Assembly (NCBI GenBank): GCA_947053345.1
Contig: CAMRSM010000019.1
Coordinates: forward strand, 1-64,000
Direction: 5' to 3'
Source: an uncultured Lachnospiraceae bacterium
GTDB lineage: Bacteria; Bacillota; Clostridia; Lachnospirales; Lachnospiraceae
Length of the DNA: 64,000 bases
Part shown: piece after piece, positions 8,036 to 17,361 of the stretch
Layout: every line of letters begins with the position of its first letter
How positions within the stretch are numbered: the stretch's first letter is position 1
Position numbers and translations under genes: made by a program
Notes under the pieces: model-generated
The model's database searches: none
The model's input: only the letters and a program-made list of their open reading frames with translations
Told to the model about the DNA's origin: nothing

Positions 8036-9703
8036 TTACTGTGTCCCGGACAGTTCCCCTCTTTTGCATACACCGGCTGCAAAAAAAAGTAAAAGTACAG
8101 AGAGTGTGAACAGGCAGCCGCACAGGGCAAGCAGCAACAAGTGCGGAAATGCAGTCTGTGCCGCGAGGAATTCGTAAAGCCGCAGGAAAAACGAAGCGGT
8201 GGCAAGCAGAATGAGAGAGGGCTTTAGCAAGGTATTTACCGCATCAAACGGAAAACGGATACTCTTTTTTACCAGGATCAGCTCAAGCAGTGTGAGGAAG
8301 AACTGGCTGATGAGAAGGCTTACAAAATACCCGTAGATACCAAGGCGCGGGATGAGTGTGGCAAACAGTACCACGCGCAGGGACAAACCGAGCACGGAGG
8401 AGAGGAAGGTAAGGTTCATTTTGCCCAGCCCGTTTAAAATGCTGGAAAAAGTGGTCGAGACATAGAGGAACGGACAGAGGAAGGAAAGGTTGACAAGGTA
8501 AATGCCCGCCCGTTCCTCCGAAAATACCGTAATACCAAGTTCTTTCCCGAAAAAGAAAAAGGCGAAGCCCGCGCAAATACCGAGCAATACGCTGTATTTG
8601 ACAGCGGCGGCAGTGGAGCGTGACAGCGCGCGGATATTGTCCCTTGCAGCGGATTCGGAGACGACCGGCAGCAGCAGGACAGAGAGGGAGTTGGTCAGGG
8701 TTCCCGGAAACATCAAAAAGGACATCGTCATACCGGAAAGAATGCCAAAAATGCTCAGGGCTTCATCGCGCGAAAGTCCGAAACGGCGCAGTGTGAGCGG
8801 GACTAAAAATGCCTCAAAGCTATGTAGGATATTGATAAAAAGACGGTTGGTCGTCAGCGGGAGGCTCATGAGGAGCAGCTTTTTTAGGACGTACCGCTCT
8901 TTTTTTGGCGTGTGTGCGGGCAAGACAATGTTTTGCCCGCTATGATTTATTGGGAAAGTTTCTTTGCTTTTATTGGTATGGGAGGCTGTTTTGGTGCTGC
9001 CTGTTTCTGACTGTCTGTTGTTGCTGATCTGCCCGCCGGGCGGGTTTTCTTTTATGGCAGAAGATAATTCTTCCGCTTTTTTTTGTTTTCTGTGCAGCAG
9101 TTGGTTTCCGATAACGCAGTAGAGGCAGGAGGCAAGTTCTCCGAGAACGAGCGCTGCGATAGCCAGCTCGCAGGTGACCGGGATAGAGACGGAAACCGTA
9201 TAAAGAAAAACCACGCGCATGCTTTGTTCTGCCAGCTGCGACGTGGCGGGCAGAAAAGATTTTTTCAGGCCAAAGCAGTAGCCGTGGATGCAGGAAGTAA
9301 TACCGCAAAGAGGGAAAGCAAGGGCGAGGATACGCAGGCTTTTGGCGCATTCCGGTTCTTTTAAGAGAGTATCCGCGAGGAAGGGCGCGCCAAAAAACAC
9401 CAGAACCGAGGTGAGCAGGGCACTGGTGAAGGAGAGAAGGATGCCGGAGCGTAGGATGCGGCGGGTTCCGTGGATTCCGCCGGTTGCTTCCCGCTCCGCG
9501 ACCTGTTTTGAGATGGCGGTTTGGATACCGGAAGCAAATAGTGTAAAACAGATGCCGTAGACGGGAAAAATAAGCTGATAAACGCCAAGCAGCCTGGCAC
9601 CGAGTGCGTTGGATAGGAAAATCCGGTAAAAAAAGCCGATGATCCGCGTGATGAAACCGGTGATGGTAAGAAATAATGTCCCTAAAATCAGTTTGTTCTT
9701 CAT
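8036..9703 (-). CDS. SpoVB/MurJ-like lipid flippase (MATE/PST superfamily)
   Basis: A 555-aa polytopic membrane protein of the oligosaccharide-lipid flippase family. The N-terminus (TGFITRIIGFFYRIFLSNALGARLLGVYQL) is typical of SpoVB and polysaccharide exporters. About 14 hydrophobic segments are seen. A hydrophilic stretch of about 70 residues, rich in Ser, Thr, Asn and Lys (roughly 210-275), lies between the two bundles and is longer than usual for SpoVB (~518 aa). The likely job is moving undecaprenyl-linked precursors across the membrane. AGAGGG precedes the ATG at 9703. It follows the GH43 gene on the same strand, 167 bases away. Confidence 0.8.
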   Translation of the reverse strand: MKNKLILGTLFLTITGFITRIIGFFYRIFLSNALGARLLGVYQLIFPVYGICFTLFASGIQTAISKQVAEREATGGIHGTRRILRSGILLSFTSALLTSVLVFFGAPFLADTLLKEPECAKSLRILALAFPLCGITSCIHGYCFGLKKSFLPATSQLAEQSMRVVFLYTVSVSIPVTCELAIAALVLGELASCLYCVIGNQLLHRKQKKAEELSSAIKENPPGGQISNNRQSETGSTKTASHTNKSKETFPINHSGQNIVLPAHTPKKERYVLKKLLLMSLPLTTNRLFINILHSFEAFLVPLTLRRFGLSRDEALSIFGILSGMTMSFLMFPGTLTNSLSVLLLPVVSESAARDNIRALSRSTAAAVKYSVLLGICAGFAFFFFGKELGITVFSEERAGIYLVNLSFLCPFLYVSTTFSSILNGLGKMNLTFLSSVLGLSLRVVLFATLIPRLGIYGYFVSLLISQFFLTLLELILVKKSIRFPFDAVNTLLKPSLILLATASFFLRLYEFLAAQTAFPHLLLLALCGCLFTLSVLLLFFAAGVCKRGELSGTQ

Positions 9704-9800
9704 ATGCCCTCTGCCGGGGGAATGCCCACCGCGAAACCAATCCTGTTTGGAAGCAGTATATGATTATGGCGGGGGCATTATGCCAGGTCGCTGCGGCATG

Positions 9801-9841
9801 CATCTTCCTGCCGGTGAAGTATTTCCGCCGGCAGGAAGATG
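9801..9841. other. Perfect 14-bp inverted repeat
   Basis: CATCTTCCTGCCGG (9801-9814) and CCGGCAGGAAGATG (9828-9841) form a perfect stem with a 13-nt loop between the GH43 and flippase genes. There is no T-run on either side, so it may be an mRNA 3'-end stabiliser or a binding site. Confidence 0.6.
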
Positions 9842-9870
9842 GCAGAGTAGTGTAAGAGAACAGGCCAAGG

Positions 9871-11655
9871 TCAGTCCTCTGCCTCGAACCGGAAATCCGC
9901 AAAAGCCGCGTGACCGCCGGTTTCTTTTGTGGAATACAAAAAGAGGCCTGCCCGGCAGCCGGTAAAATGGTCAAGCGTAAAATAAAGTTTGTGCGGCTTT
10001 CCGAGGGCGGTAAAGCTTTCGCCGGCGATATCCGGCAGGATGCCGTCTTCTGTCCCGGACAGACCGGTACTTGTGTCCGGGTTTGGGGCAGGGGACATGC
10101 TTGCAGGGAGGGCTTTGGGTTTAAAAGCCGGACAGGTATCCGCGCCCGGGATATGTTTTCCCGGGATCCGGTAGAAGAATGCAACGTTGTCCTGCCTGTC
10201 GCAGAAATCAGCGATAGCCCGCAGTGTGACAAACGGGGAGTCTGTCGGGATTCTGGCAGTCTCCTCGCTGTCATAGTTTTTCTTGTCCTCGAAAGGAGAA
10301 TCCGTGCGGTTGCGTTCATGCACAACAATATAATACTTGCCATCTTCTTTTGTCAGGCCGATAAAAGCGTAGTACCCCTGCAGGGCGCACAGTCCCGCAA
10401 AATCCCCGTCTTTTAGATCGGTGCCGTTGAGCGTGACCGTCACAGTGCTGACCGAGCCGGAAAAGCGCTGCGTCAATGTATTAACGGCCTGCGTAAGATT
10501 TTTGCACAGCGCCCCGCTTTTGATGCGGTAACAGTATACGCTGTGGAAGACGGCGGGAACGGGACTGCCCACATCGGCTGTCAGGGTATGTTCCGCGTGT
10601 AAGGACATGGAAATGATTTCGTCCGGAAGCTGTGTCATGCCGATCTCCCAGAGAGCATCCTGTGGGATGTGGTTCCACTGCCAGAACGTTTTCAGCCGTA
10701 CTTTCCCATCCGTTTCCTGTGGATAGTGGAAATCATCCCCGCCGTAGAGCGGGGCATAATGGTAGCCCGGTCTTGTGCTTATGGACTTTACTTTTTTGGG
10801 AACTTTGCCGAGCCTTCCGGATAGGTGGCCAAAGACCGGAAAGCCGTTTTTGAAGGTGACCGGGATTAGGACTGGTATGCGGCCGAGCGCGCCGTAATCC
10901 TGAAACAGCATGGAGTACCAGTGCCCGTCCGGTGTGTCAACAATGCCCCCCTGCGCCACACCTGCGTTAAAATAATCCATATCGTCGTCAACCACATCCC
11001 TGCCGATAAAAGTGCCGTCCAAGGAGTCGGAGACAAAGCATGCTTCCGTGCGGCGGCGTGTTCCGTGGTTTGGCCAGTGGATCAGGAAGAGATAGTATTT
11101 TCCGTCGATTTTATAGATATGCGAACCTTCGTACCCAAGCCCGACTTTGCCGCGGTTGTCGGACACGAGCAGGCGGGAGAGACCGCCCTCTTTCGGGGCA
11201 GTGAGGTCATCGTTTAGTTCTGTCAGATAGATGTCGGTATTGCCGTAGACAATATAGCTGCGGCCGTCATCAAAAAGGAGGGAGCAGTCGTGGTAAAATC
11301 CTTCGATGTACTGTTTCGTCCACGGTCCCTCGATATTGTTTGCGCGGTATAGATAAGTTTTATGTGTGTCGTTGGCGACAAAGCAGACGTAAAAGGTTCC
11401 TTTGTGGTAGCGCAGTGAAGCGGCCCACATGCCCTGTCCGTAAATGTTCTGCCCGTTCGAAAGGCGTGCTGCGGGCGTATCCTCATGTGCATCAAAAACG
11501 TAGGATGCAATCTCCCAGTGGACTAAGTCATAAGAACGGAGGATTACGCCGCCCGGCATGAAATACATGGTCGTGCTGATCATATAGTATGTGTCCTCGA
11601 CACGGATCACGTCGATATCCGGGTAATCAAGCTTTAAAATTGGATTAAATGCCAT
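9871..11655 (-). CDS. Cytosolic GH43 beta-xylosidase/arabinofuranosidase
   Basis: A 594-aa glycoside hydrolase family 43 enzyme with no signal peptide, so it acts on imported xylan or arabinan oligosaccharides. The five-bladed propeller carries the expected triad: base Asp13 (YPDIDVI), pKa modulator Asp123 (HDCSLLFDDG) and acid Glu176 (GYEGSHIYK). The second half (about 320-594) resembles the concanavalin-like C-terminal domain of GH43 beta-xylosidases. Inserted at about 505-550 is a Pro/Ala-rich stretch (GADTCPAFKPKALPASMSPA...) that is unusual for this domain. AGGAAG precedes the ATG. It is downstream of the surface GH43 on the same strand, so the two probably act in sequence. Confidence 0.88.
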   Translation of the reverse strand: MAFNPILKLDYPDIDVIRVEDTYYMISTTMYFMPGGVILRSYDLVHWEIASYVFDAHEDTPAARLSNGQNIYGQGMWAASLRYHKGTFYVCFVANDTHKTYLYRANNIEGPWTKQYIEGFYHDCSLLFDDGRSYIVYGNTDIYLTELNDDLTAPKEGGLSRLLVSDNRGKVGLGYEGSHIYKIDGKYYLFLIHWPNHGTRRRTEACFVSDSLDGTFIGRDVVDDDMDYFNAGVAQGGIVDTPDGHWYSMLFQDYGALGRIPVLIPVTFKNGFPVFGHLSGRLGKVPKKVKSISTRPGYHYAPLYGGDDFHYPQETDGKVRLKTFWQWNHIPQDALWEIGMTQLPDEIISMSLHAEHTLTADVGSPVPAVFHSVYCYRIKSGALCKNLTQAVNTLTQRFSGSVSTVTVTLNGTDLKDGDFAGLCALQGYYAFIGLTKEDGKYYIVVHERNRTDSPFEDKKNYDSEETARIPTDSPFVTLRAIADFCDRQDNVAFFYRIPGKHIPGADTCPAFKPKALPASMSPAPNPDTSTGLSGTEDGILPDIAGESFTALGKPHKLYFTLDHFTGCRAGLFLYSTKETGGHAAFADFRFEAED

Positions 11656-11712
11656 AGGATTTCACTTCCTTATTTGAGTTCCGCATGTGCCCTCCCCGCA
11701 CCCGGAATGGGC

Positions 11713-11751
11713 GCAGGGGTTTCGGTCCAAAATGCGTCCCAAAACCCCTGC
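11713..11751. other. Hairpin between the two GH43 genes
   Basis: GCAGGGGTTT (11713-11722) pairs with AAACCCCTGC (11742-11751). The sequence GTTCCGCATGT occurs on both sides (11679 and 11780 regions). There is no T-run; it may set different mRNA levels for the two GH43 genes. Confidence 0.5.
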
Positions 11752-11792
11752 GGGGCGCGGTCCGCGCACATGCAATTCTTAGTTCCGCATGT

Positions 11793-13481
11793 CTATTGGA
11801 AATACCAGTAATCAAGTTCGTAGCCCTCGCCGTAGAATACAAGGCAGAGGTTGTGGGTGCCGGAAAGGGCAGCAGTCAGGTCACAGCTTTTTTCAGAAAA
11901 TTCTTTTGTGCCGTCAGGGGTAACTTCGAGGTAGGCGACTGCCTCACCGTCCGGCGCGTCCAAGCAGACTTTGATAATGCCGTAAGCGCCTTCGGATGCG
12001 CGCACGCTTGCGGTAAAGCTCTTTGCGCCCGTCTCGCCGAATTCTGCGCCGGATACCATCAGCCAGCTTCCGGTCTTGATTTCGGTGACTACCATATTGC
12101 CGGAGCCGAAATACGTGCTCTGGGAGCCGTACTGTGTCGTCTCAATGCCGCCCATGCTCTGCATGGTTTCCGCTTCCACCTTCTCATACGGGTTCAGGGA
12201 ACCGGTGTCTTCCGCGCCCGTCCTTGTCATGGTGATCGGGGCAATCACGCCGTCCTCCCCGATGGAGACGGTGTCGATCTGGGTGCAGCGGTAACCTTTG
12301 TCAATGCCCATATCGCGCTCTAATACCTGCGTGTGGTAAGTCATGTACCACTGCCCGTTGAACTCGAACATGCAGTGATGGTTATTGCCGTAGCAGCCAA
12401 AAAACTCGCCCGGGTTCTTCATGATAGAGCCCTGGTAGGTAAACGGCCCTAACGGGGAATCGCTGGTCATGTAGGCGATGTGCGCGTTCTTGATGCCGTA
12501 TTCCGCAGCACCCGCCGCATCAACATTCCAGTTTGTGCAGTAAGTGTAGTAATATGTATCCCCGATCTTATTGATACCGGAATCTTCAAACAGGTATGGC
12601 GGGTCGATGGAGACCGGGGTGCCGACGATGCTGGTCATGTCGTCCCCAAGCTGCACGGCGCGCCCGGTGTTCGGGTGGGCAAACTCTTCGCCCGGGATGC
12701 CGCCGCCAAAGTATAGATAAGCGCTGCCATCCTCCTCGACCAGCACCGCAGGGTCAAACAGCCAGGTGACATTGCCGCAGTTTTCGGTTTCGCGCGAGAT
12801 CAGGGGATGTCCGAGCGGGTCGGTGAACGGACCGGTCGGGGAGTCTGCCGTCAAGACACCAATGCCCCCGGCACTGTTTGCAAAGTAGAGGAAGAACTTC
12901 ATCTTGCCGTCAATCTCTTTGCAGGCTGCGGCAGGTGCCCAGGAATTGTTTGCCCAGGTCGCGGCACCGTCACGCCCCGCGGCGTAGATTGTGCCGTGGT
13001 CCGTCCAGTTGACAAGGTCGGAGGATGAGATAACGCAGATCGAGCGGATCTTCCCGTAGGAGTTGGTCTTTAAGTCGCCGTTTGACTCGTATTCAAAAAT
13101 GTCTCCCGTCATGTAGAGGTAGACCCTGCCGTCGTAGACGAGCGCATACGGATCCGCGCCGAAGCGCTGTGTCATGACTGGGTTATTGTGGAGTGCTTTT
13201 TTGTAACCCTCCTTCAGGGTAATGCCTTCAAATTTGGCGGCGAGGGGATCGGTCACTGTGTTCATATCATTCTCTCCTTTCGGTGGTTCTTCCGTCGGCG
13301 ACGGGGTGTTTGTCGGGACAGCGGTCGGTGCCGGGCTGTCCTGCGCCGGTGTCATGGTCGGCGTGGGAGTTTCTTCCTGCGGATTTTTTGAACTGCAGCC
13401 GTTAAGGCCGGAAAAACCAAAGGTAAGTATTGCGGCCATAATAGCAAGGCCTGCTTTTTTCCTTAAAATATCGTAGTGCAT
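11793..13481 (-). CDS. Surface GH43 lipoprotein with C-terminal carbohydrate-binding domain
   Basis: A 562-aa lipoprotein. A Lys/Arg-rich start and hydrophobic stretch end in the lipobox LNGC (Cys29 of this start). A Thr/Pro/Glu linker (PTPTMTPAQ...TPSPTEEPP) follows. The catalytic GH43 domain spans about residues 85-430. The first blade reads RFGADPYALVYDG and the acid region DSGINKIGDTYYY. The C-terminal ~130 residues (YEKVEAETMQSMGG...) look like a family 6 carbohydrate-binding module. It probably trims arabinose or xylose side chains at the cell surface, feeding the cytosolic GH43 next door. Start 13481 (MHYDIL) has GGAGGT five bases upstream; the listed start four codons earlier does not. 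Confidence 0.88.
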   Translation of the reverse strand: MHYDILRKKAGLAIMAAILTFGFSGLNGCSSKNPQEETPTPTMTPAQDSPAPTAVPTNTPSPTEEPPKGENDMNTVTDPLAAKFEGITLKEGYKKALHNNPVMTQRFGADPYALVYDGRVYLYMTGDIFEYESNGDLKTNSYGKIRSICVISSSDLVNWTDHGTIYAAGRDGAATWANNSWAPAAACKEIDGKMKFFLYFANSAGGIGVLTADSPTGPFTDPLGHPLISRETENCGNVTWLFDPAVLVEEDGSAYLYFGGGIPGEEFAHPNTGRAVQLGDDMTSIVGTPVSIDPPYLFEDSGINKIGDTYYYTYCTNWNVDAAGAAEYGIKNAHIAYMTSDSPLGPFTYQGSIMKNPGEFFGCYGNNHHCMFEFNGQWYMTYHTQVLERDMGIDKGYRCTQIDTVSIGEDGVIAPITMTRTGAEDTGSLNPYEKVEAETMQSMGGIETTQYGSQSTYFGSGNMVVTEIKTGSWLMVSGAEFGETGAKSFTASVRASEGAYGIIKVCLDAPDGEAVAYLEVTPDGTKEFSEKSCDLTAALSGTHNLCLVFYGEGYELDYWYFQ

Positions 13482-13563
13482 GATAACCTCCATTTCCGGT
13501 AATTATACCAGCTACTGGCATGGCCATAGAGCCCTGACCGTAACTTATGTTCATTATAACAGC

Positions 13564-13592
13564 TTGCAAGAATGGGAACAATGCGGTATAAT
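13564..13592 (+). promoter_or_regulatory. Promoter of the iscS-mnmA operon
   Basis: TTGCAA (13564-13569), a 17-base spacer and a perfect TATAAT (13587-13592). This leaves a leader of about 160 nt before iscS. Divergent on the other strand, the surface GH43 has a possible -10 (TATAAT) near 13502-13508. Confidence 0.65.
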
Positions 13593-13759
13593 TCCATTTA
13601 ATTGATTTATTCTGTTGTTCTTGCGGCGGTATACAGGCGGAAAATTGCGGGGCCATGTGGAAAATAAATGAGGGCGGAGCATATATTGGATAGGAGGGAA
13701 CCACGCGGGCTGCAGGCTTTGCGCGGAATGAGAAAAGAGTCGGGGAAGGATGATATTTT

Positions 13760-14947
13760 ATGGCGGATAAAGTGATCTATTTGGATAATGCGGCAACGAC
13801 TAGGGTGAGTGACGGGGTGCTTGCGGCGATGCTCCCGTATTTCGGCGATACGTACGGAAATCCTTCCAGCATTTATGAATTTTCGATGCAGAGCAAGAAA
13901 GCGCTTGTGGCGGCGCGGGAGGAGATCGCGGCAGCCTTAAATTGTGAGCCGTCCGAGATTTATTTTACATCCGGAGGGTCGGAGGCAGATAACTGGGCAC
14001 TTTACGGCACCGCGGAGGCACTTAGGGAGAAAGGAAGGCATATCATTACGACAAAGGTTGAGCACCATGCCGTGCTCCATGCCTGTGAATGGCTGGAAAT
14101 GAAAGGATGGCGCGTGAGTTATATCGGTGTGGACGAGAACGGGATCGTGAAGCTTGACGAGTTGAAGAGGGCGGTCTCTTCCGAGACGGTGCTGATCTCC
14201 GTGATGGCGGCAAACAATGAGATCGGGACACTGCAGCCGGTCGCACAGATTGGGAAGTTTGCGAAGGAGCGCGGGATCTGTTTCCACACCGATGCGGTGC
14301 AGGCGTTTGGCCATATTCCGATGGATGTGCGCGCGATGAACATTGATATGCTGTCCGCGAGCGGGCATAAATTAAACGGTCCGAAGGGAATCGGATTTTT
14401 GTATGTAAGGCAGGGCACCGCGCTGCCGTCCATGATCCGCGGGGGCGGACAGGAGAGGGGAAGACGTGCCGGCACGGAGAATGTTCCTGGGATTGTGGGG
14501 TTTGGGCAGGCCGTGCGCGAGGCGGGGGCGGCAATGAAAGAGCGCGCGGAATACGAGTGTGCCCTGCGGGATTATTTTATGGATGAAGTGCTGCGGCGCA
14601 TCCCATATGCGAGGGTGAACGGAAGCCGGAAGGACCGCCTGCCAAACAATGTGAATTTCAGTTTCCAGTTTATCGAGGGTGAATCGCTGCTCATCATGCT
14701 GGATATGCAGGGAATCTGCGCATCCAGCGGTTCGGCGTGCACGGCAGGGTCGCTTGAGCCCTCGCATGTTTTGATGTCGCTCGGACTCCCAGAGGAGGTG
14801 GTACATGGTTCCATCCGTTTTACGCTTTCGCGGGATACGACGAAGGAGGAAATTGACTTTGTCATAGACCGGATGGAGGAGATTGTTGCAAAACTGAGGG
14901 AAATGTCACCGTTTTACAGTGAAGTTGCGGGGCGGATACGGAGATGA
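13760..14947 (+). CDS. iscS: Cysteine desulfurase (IscS/NifS type)
   Basis: A PLP enzyme that takes sulfur from cysteine. The 395-aa product has the PLP lysine Lys204 (SASGHKLNGPKG), the EHHAV histidine at 102-103, Asp178 (HTDAVQA) and the active-site Cys327 in the flexible loop SSGSACTAGS. It is followed directly by mnmA, with seven bases between stop and start. So it most likely supplies persulfide for 2-thiouridine in tRNA, and possibly for Fe-S assembly. The start ATG at 13760 follows GGGGAAGGATG. Confidence 0.95.
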   Translation: MADKVIYLDNAATTRVSDGVLAAMLPYFGDTYGNPSSIYEFSMQSKKALVAAREEIAAALNCEPSEIYFTSGGSEADNWALYGTAEALREKGRHIITTKVEHHAVLHACEWLEMKGWRVSYIGVDENGIVKLDELKRAVSSETVLISVMAANNEIGTLQPVAQIGKFAKERGICFHTDAVQAFGHIPMDVRAMNIDMLSASGHKLNGPKGIGFLYVRQGTALPSMIRGGGQERGRRAGTENVPGIVGFGQAVREAGAAMKERAEYECALRDYFMDEVLRRIPYARVNGSRKDRLPNNVNFSFQFIEGESLLIMLDMQGICASSGSACTAGSLEPSHVLMSLGLPEEVVHGSIRFTLSRDTTKEEIDFVIDRMEEIVAKLREMSPFYSEVAGRIRR

Positions 14948-14954
14948 GGTTACG

Positions 14955-16064
14955 ATGAAAGAGAAAATTATTGTTGGGATGTCGGGCGGCGTGGATTCGT
15001 CCGTGGCGGCATATTTGTTGAAGGAAGCAGGATATGAGGTGGTCGGTGTCACGATGAGGGTCTGGCAGTGGGAGGATGCCAGACGGGATTTTGGGGCGGA
15101 CAAAGACGGGGTTCCTGAAAAGGGTACCGGCGCGCCGGACAGCGCGGCAGCGGATGCAGCGCGCGTCTGCGCTGAGATTGGCATCCCCCATCATGTGGTT
15201 GATTTCCGGAAAGAATTTGAAAAGAACGTGGTAGAATATTTTGTGCGGGAATATGCGGCGGGCAGGACACCGAACCCGTGCATTGCCTGCAACCGCCATG
15301 TTAAATGGGAATCGCTCCTGCACCGCTGCGAAGCCGTGGGTGCGGATTGCGTTGCCACGGGCCATTACGCGGGGGTAGTAAAGCTTGAAAACGGCCGTTA
15401 TGCGCTGAAAGCGTGCGCTGCGTCGGGCAAGGACCAGACCTATGCGCTTTACCGCCTGACGCAGGGGCAGCTTTCGCGCACACGGATGCCGCTTGGGGAC
15501 TACTCAAAAGAGGAAGTGAGAAAGCTCGCGCGCCGTGCCGGGCTTTCTGTGGCGGACAAGCAGGACAGCCAGGAAATCTGTTTTGTTCAGGATAATGATT
15601 ATGCGCGCTTTATCGAAAAATATTCAGGCAGGGAATTCCCGCCCGGAAATTTTGTGGACAGGCAGGGCAATGTGCTGGGACGGCACAGGGGAATCATCCA
15701 CTATACCGTTGGACAGCGCAGGGGGCTTTCCCTGTCGCTTCCGGAGCCTGCGTATGTGCTTGCAATACGCCCGCAGGAGAATGAGGTGGTTCTCGGCTTC
15801 GGCAGGGAGATTTTTGCGCGGGGGGCAGTGGCAGGACAGTTAAATTTTATGGGCTGCTCACATGTCACTAACGGGATGCAGGTGACGGCAAAAATACGTT
15901 ATAACCACGCAGGGGCGGCGGCGCGGCTGTACATGCGCGGGGAGGGGGAATTATACTGTGAGTTTGAGGAGGAGCAGCGCGCCGTCACACCGGGACAGGC
16001 TCTTGTGTTTTATGACGGGGAATATGTGCTTGGCGGCGGGACAATTGTGAGGGCGGACGGATGA
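14955..16064 (+). CDS. mnmA: tRNA-specific 2-thiouridylase MnmA
   Basis: Adenylates and thiolates U34 of Lys, Glu and Gln tRNAs. The 369-aa product has the PP-loop GMSGGVDSSVAA (residues 8-19), the nucleophile Cys109 in NPCIACNRH, the second catalytic Cys209 in SQEICFV, and the TGHYA motif. A linker of about 20 residues after the first strand (WEDARRDFGADKDGVPEKG) is longer than in E. coli. Start 14955 gives the family N-terminus MKEKIIVGMSGG. A start at 14919 would overlap iscS by 29 bases and adds unlike sequence. The 3' end overlaps the next gene by four bases. Confidence 0.95.
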   Translation: MKEKIIVGMSGGVDSSVAAYLLKEAGYEVVGVTMRVWQWEDARRDFGADKDGVPEKGTGAPDSAAADAARVCAEIGIPHHVVDFRKEFEKNVVEYFVREYAAGRTPNPCIACNRHVKWESLLHRCEAVGADCVATGHYAGVVKLENGRYALKACAASGKDQTYALYRLTQGQLSRTRMPLGDYSKEEVRKLARRAGLSVADKQDSQEICFVQDNDYARFIEKYSGREFPPGNFVDRQGNVLGRHRGIIHYTVGQRRGLSLSLPEPAYVLAIRPQENEVVLGFGREIFARGAVAGQLNFMGCSHVTNGMQVTAKIRYNHAGAAARLYMRGEGELYCEFEEEQRAVTPGQALVFYDGEYVLGGGTIVRADG

Positions 16065-17269
16065 AGAAAAGAAAATGCTGGCTGGCGGTTGCGGTAGTTT
16101 TGCTTATTTGTTGCTGCGGCTGTGGTTTTGGGACGGGGGAGAAGGATTACGAGCGCGGTGCAGAGGCCTACGAGAGGGGATCTTACCGGGAGGCGGCACA
16201 ATATTTTGAGCAGGCAATCGAGGCGAATGAAGACCGGGCAGAATATTATCTGTATTATGGTTTTACCCTGACGCAGCTCGGGGAATACGCCAAGGCGGTG
16301 CAGAGTTTTGAGCGGGTCATCCTTGACAAGGATTTTGGGAAAGTGAAGGAGAATAACAAAAGAGCCTGCCGGGGGGCGGGCATTGCCCACTATCTCGCGG
16401 GGGAGGAGGAGGAGGCGCTCGCCTGCTTTTATGCAGCTCTTAACATCCCGCTGCTTTTCGAGCTTGATGAGGATATCCGCAGCTATATCGTGCAGGTGAA
16501 TGCGGCGCTGGTCGAGCGCTACCGTGCGGCAGGGGATCTTTCGCGCGCGCGCGGGATTTGCGATGGACTGCTTGAAGATTATGGGGAATCTGCGGATCTG
16601 TTCCGGATGCGCGCCGATTTATGGATGGAGGAGGAAGCGTATGAGGCGGCGCTTGCAGATTTTGACGCAGCCATCGAGGCGGGGGATACGAGGATGGGCA
16701 CGTTGCTCGGAAAACTGATGGCGCTTTCGGCACTCGGACGGGAGGAAGATGCGGCTGTGGTTTCGGCGAAGATTGCGGTGATGGAGCCGCACGATGACGA
16801 GGAAGCTCTCGCCGGGGCGGTCGCCTTATTTTCCATCGGGGACTATGCCGCGGCGGCAAAGGCGTTCGTAGCCCTGGCAGGCAAGGGGGTACTGCAGGCG
16901 GATCATTACCTTGTGCAACTGTACATGGAACAGGGTGCGTACACGCAGGCACTGGAGCATTTGCGCGTGCTGGAAGGAAAGGGCACGGACGGCGCAGAGC
17001 TTTATTACCGGACGGCGGTCTGTCTGCTCATGTCGGGGGATACGGCGGGAGCGCTGCAATATTACGGGAAGCTGGAGCAAAAAGGGGATGCGGCTTATCT
17101 GCGGAAACAGGAAAAACTTTATATTGTGATTTTGGAGAAGCAGGGGGATTATGCGGCGGCATATGAAAAGATGGGACAGTATCTGTCGGAATATGTGACG
17201 GAGCAGGATCCGGAATATGAGGAAGCGCACAAAGAATATGAATTTTTAAAGAGGGTGACGGAAAAATAA
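16061..17269 (+). CDS. TPR-repeat lipoprotein
   Basis: A 402-aa exported protein. The N-terminus MKKRKCWLAVAVVLLICCCGCG is a lipoprotein signal with several possible lipidated Cys at 18-21. The rest is alpha-helical tetratricopeptide repeats, for example ERGAEAYERGSYREAAQYFEQAIEAN and YLYYGFTLTQLGEYAKAVQSFERVI, then further copies to about 390. TPR arrays bind proteins. No partner is shown, and similar lipoproteins in Clostridia lack known function. It is translationally coupled to mnmA by ATGA. Confidence 0.75.
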   Translation: MKKRKCWLAVAVVLLICCCGCGFGTGEKDYERGAEAYERGSYREAAQYFEQAIEANEDRAEYYLYYGFTLTQLGEYAKAVQSFERVILDKDFGKVKENNKRACRGAGIAHYLAGEEEEALACFYAALNIPLLFELDEDIRSYIVQVNAALVERYRAAGDLSRARGICDGLLEDYGESADLFRMRADLWMEEEAYEAALADFDAAIEAGDTRMGTLLGKLMALSALGREEDAAVVSAKIAVMEPHDDEEALAGAVALFSIGDYAAAAKAFVALAGKGVLQADHYLVQLYMEQGAYTQALEHLRVLEGKGTDGAELYYRTAVCLLMSGDTAGALQYYGKLEQKGDAAYLRKQEKLYIVILEKQGDYAAAYEKMGQYLSEYVTEQDPEYEEAHKEYEFLKRVTEK

Positions 17270-17361
17270 TAAGAAGTCCGGGATGGGACAGTAAAAAGCC
17301 GTGGATGTGCCGTTTTACATGCGGATCACAGGGGTGCGGGCGCAGCAATGAAGGAGGGAAT

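Noticed and set aside
8970-10343. 457-codon minus-strand frame across the flippase and GH43 genes
   Set aside because: It is a shadow of two well-supported genes in other frames. The product is Arg/Ser/Pro-rich without domains, and it would cover the intergenic hairpin.
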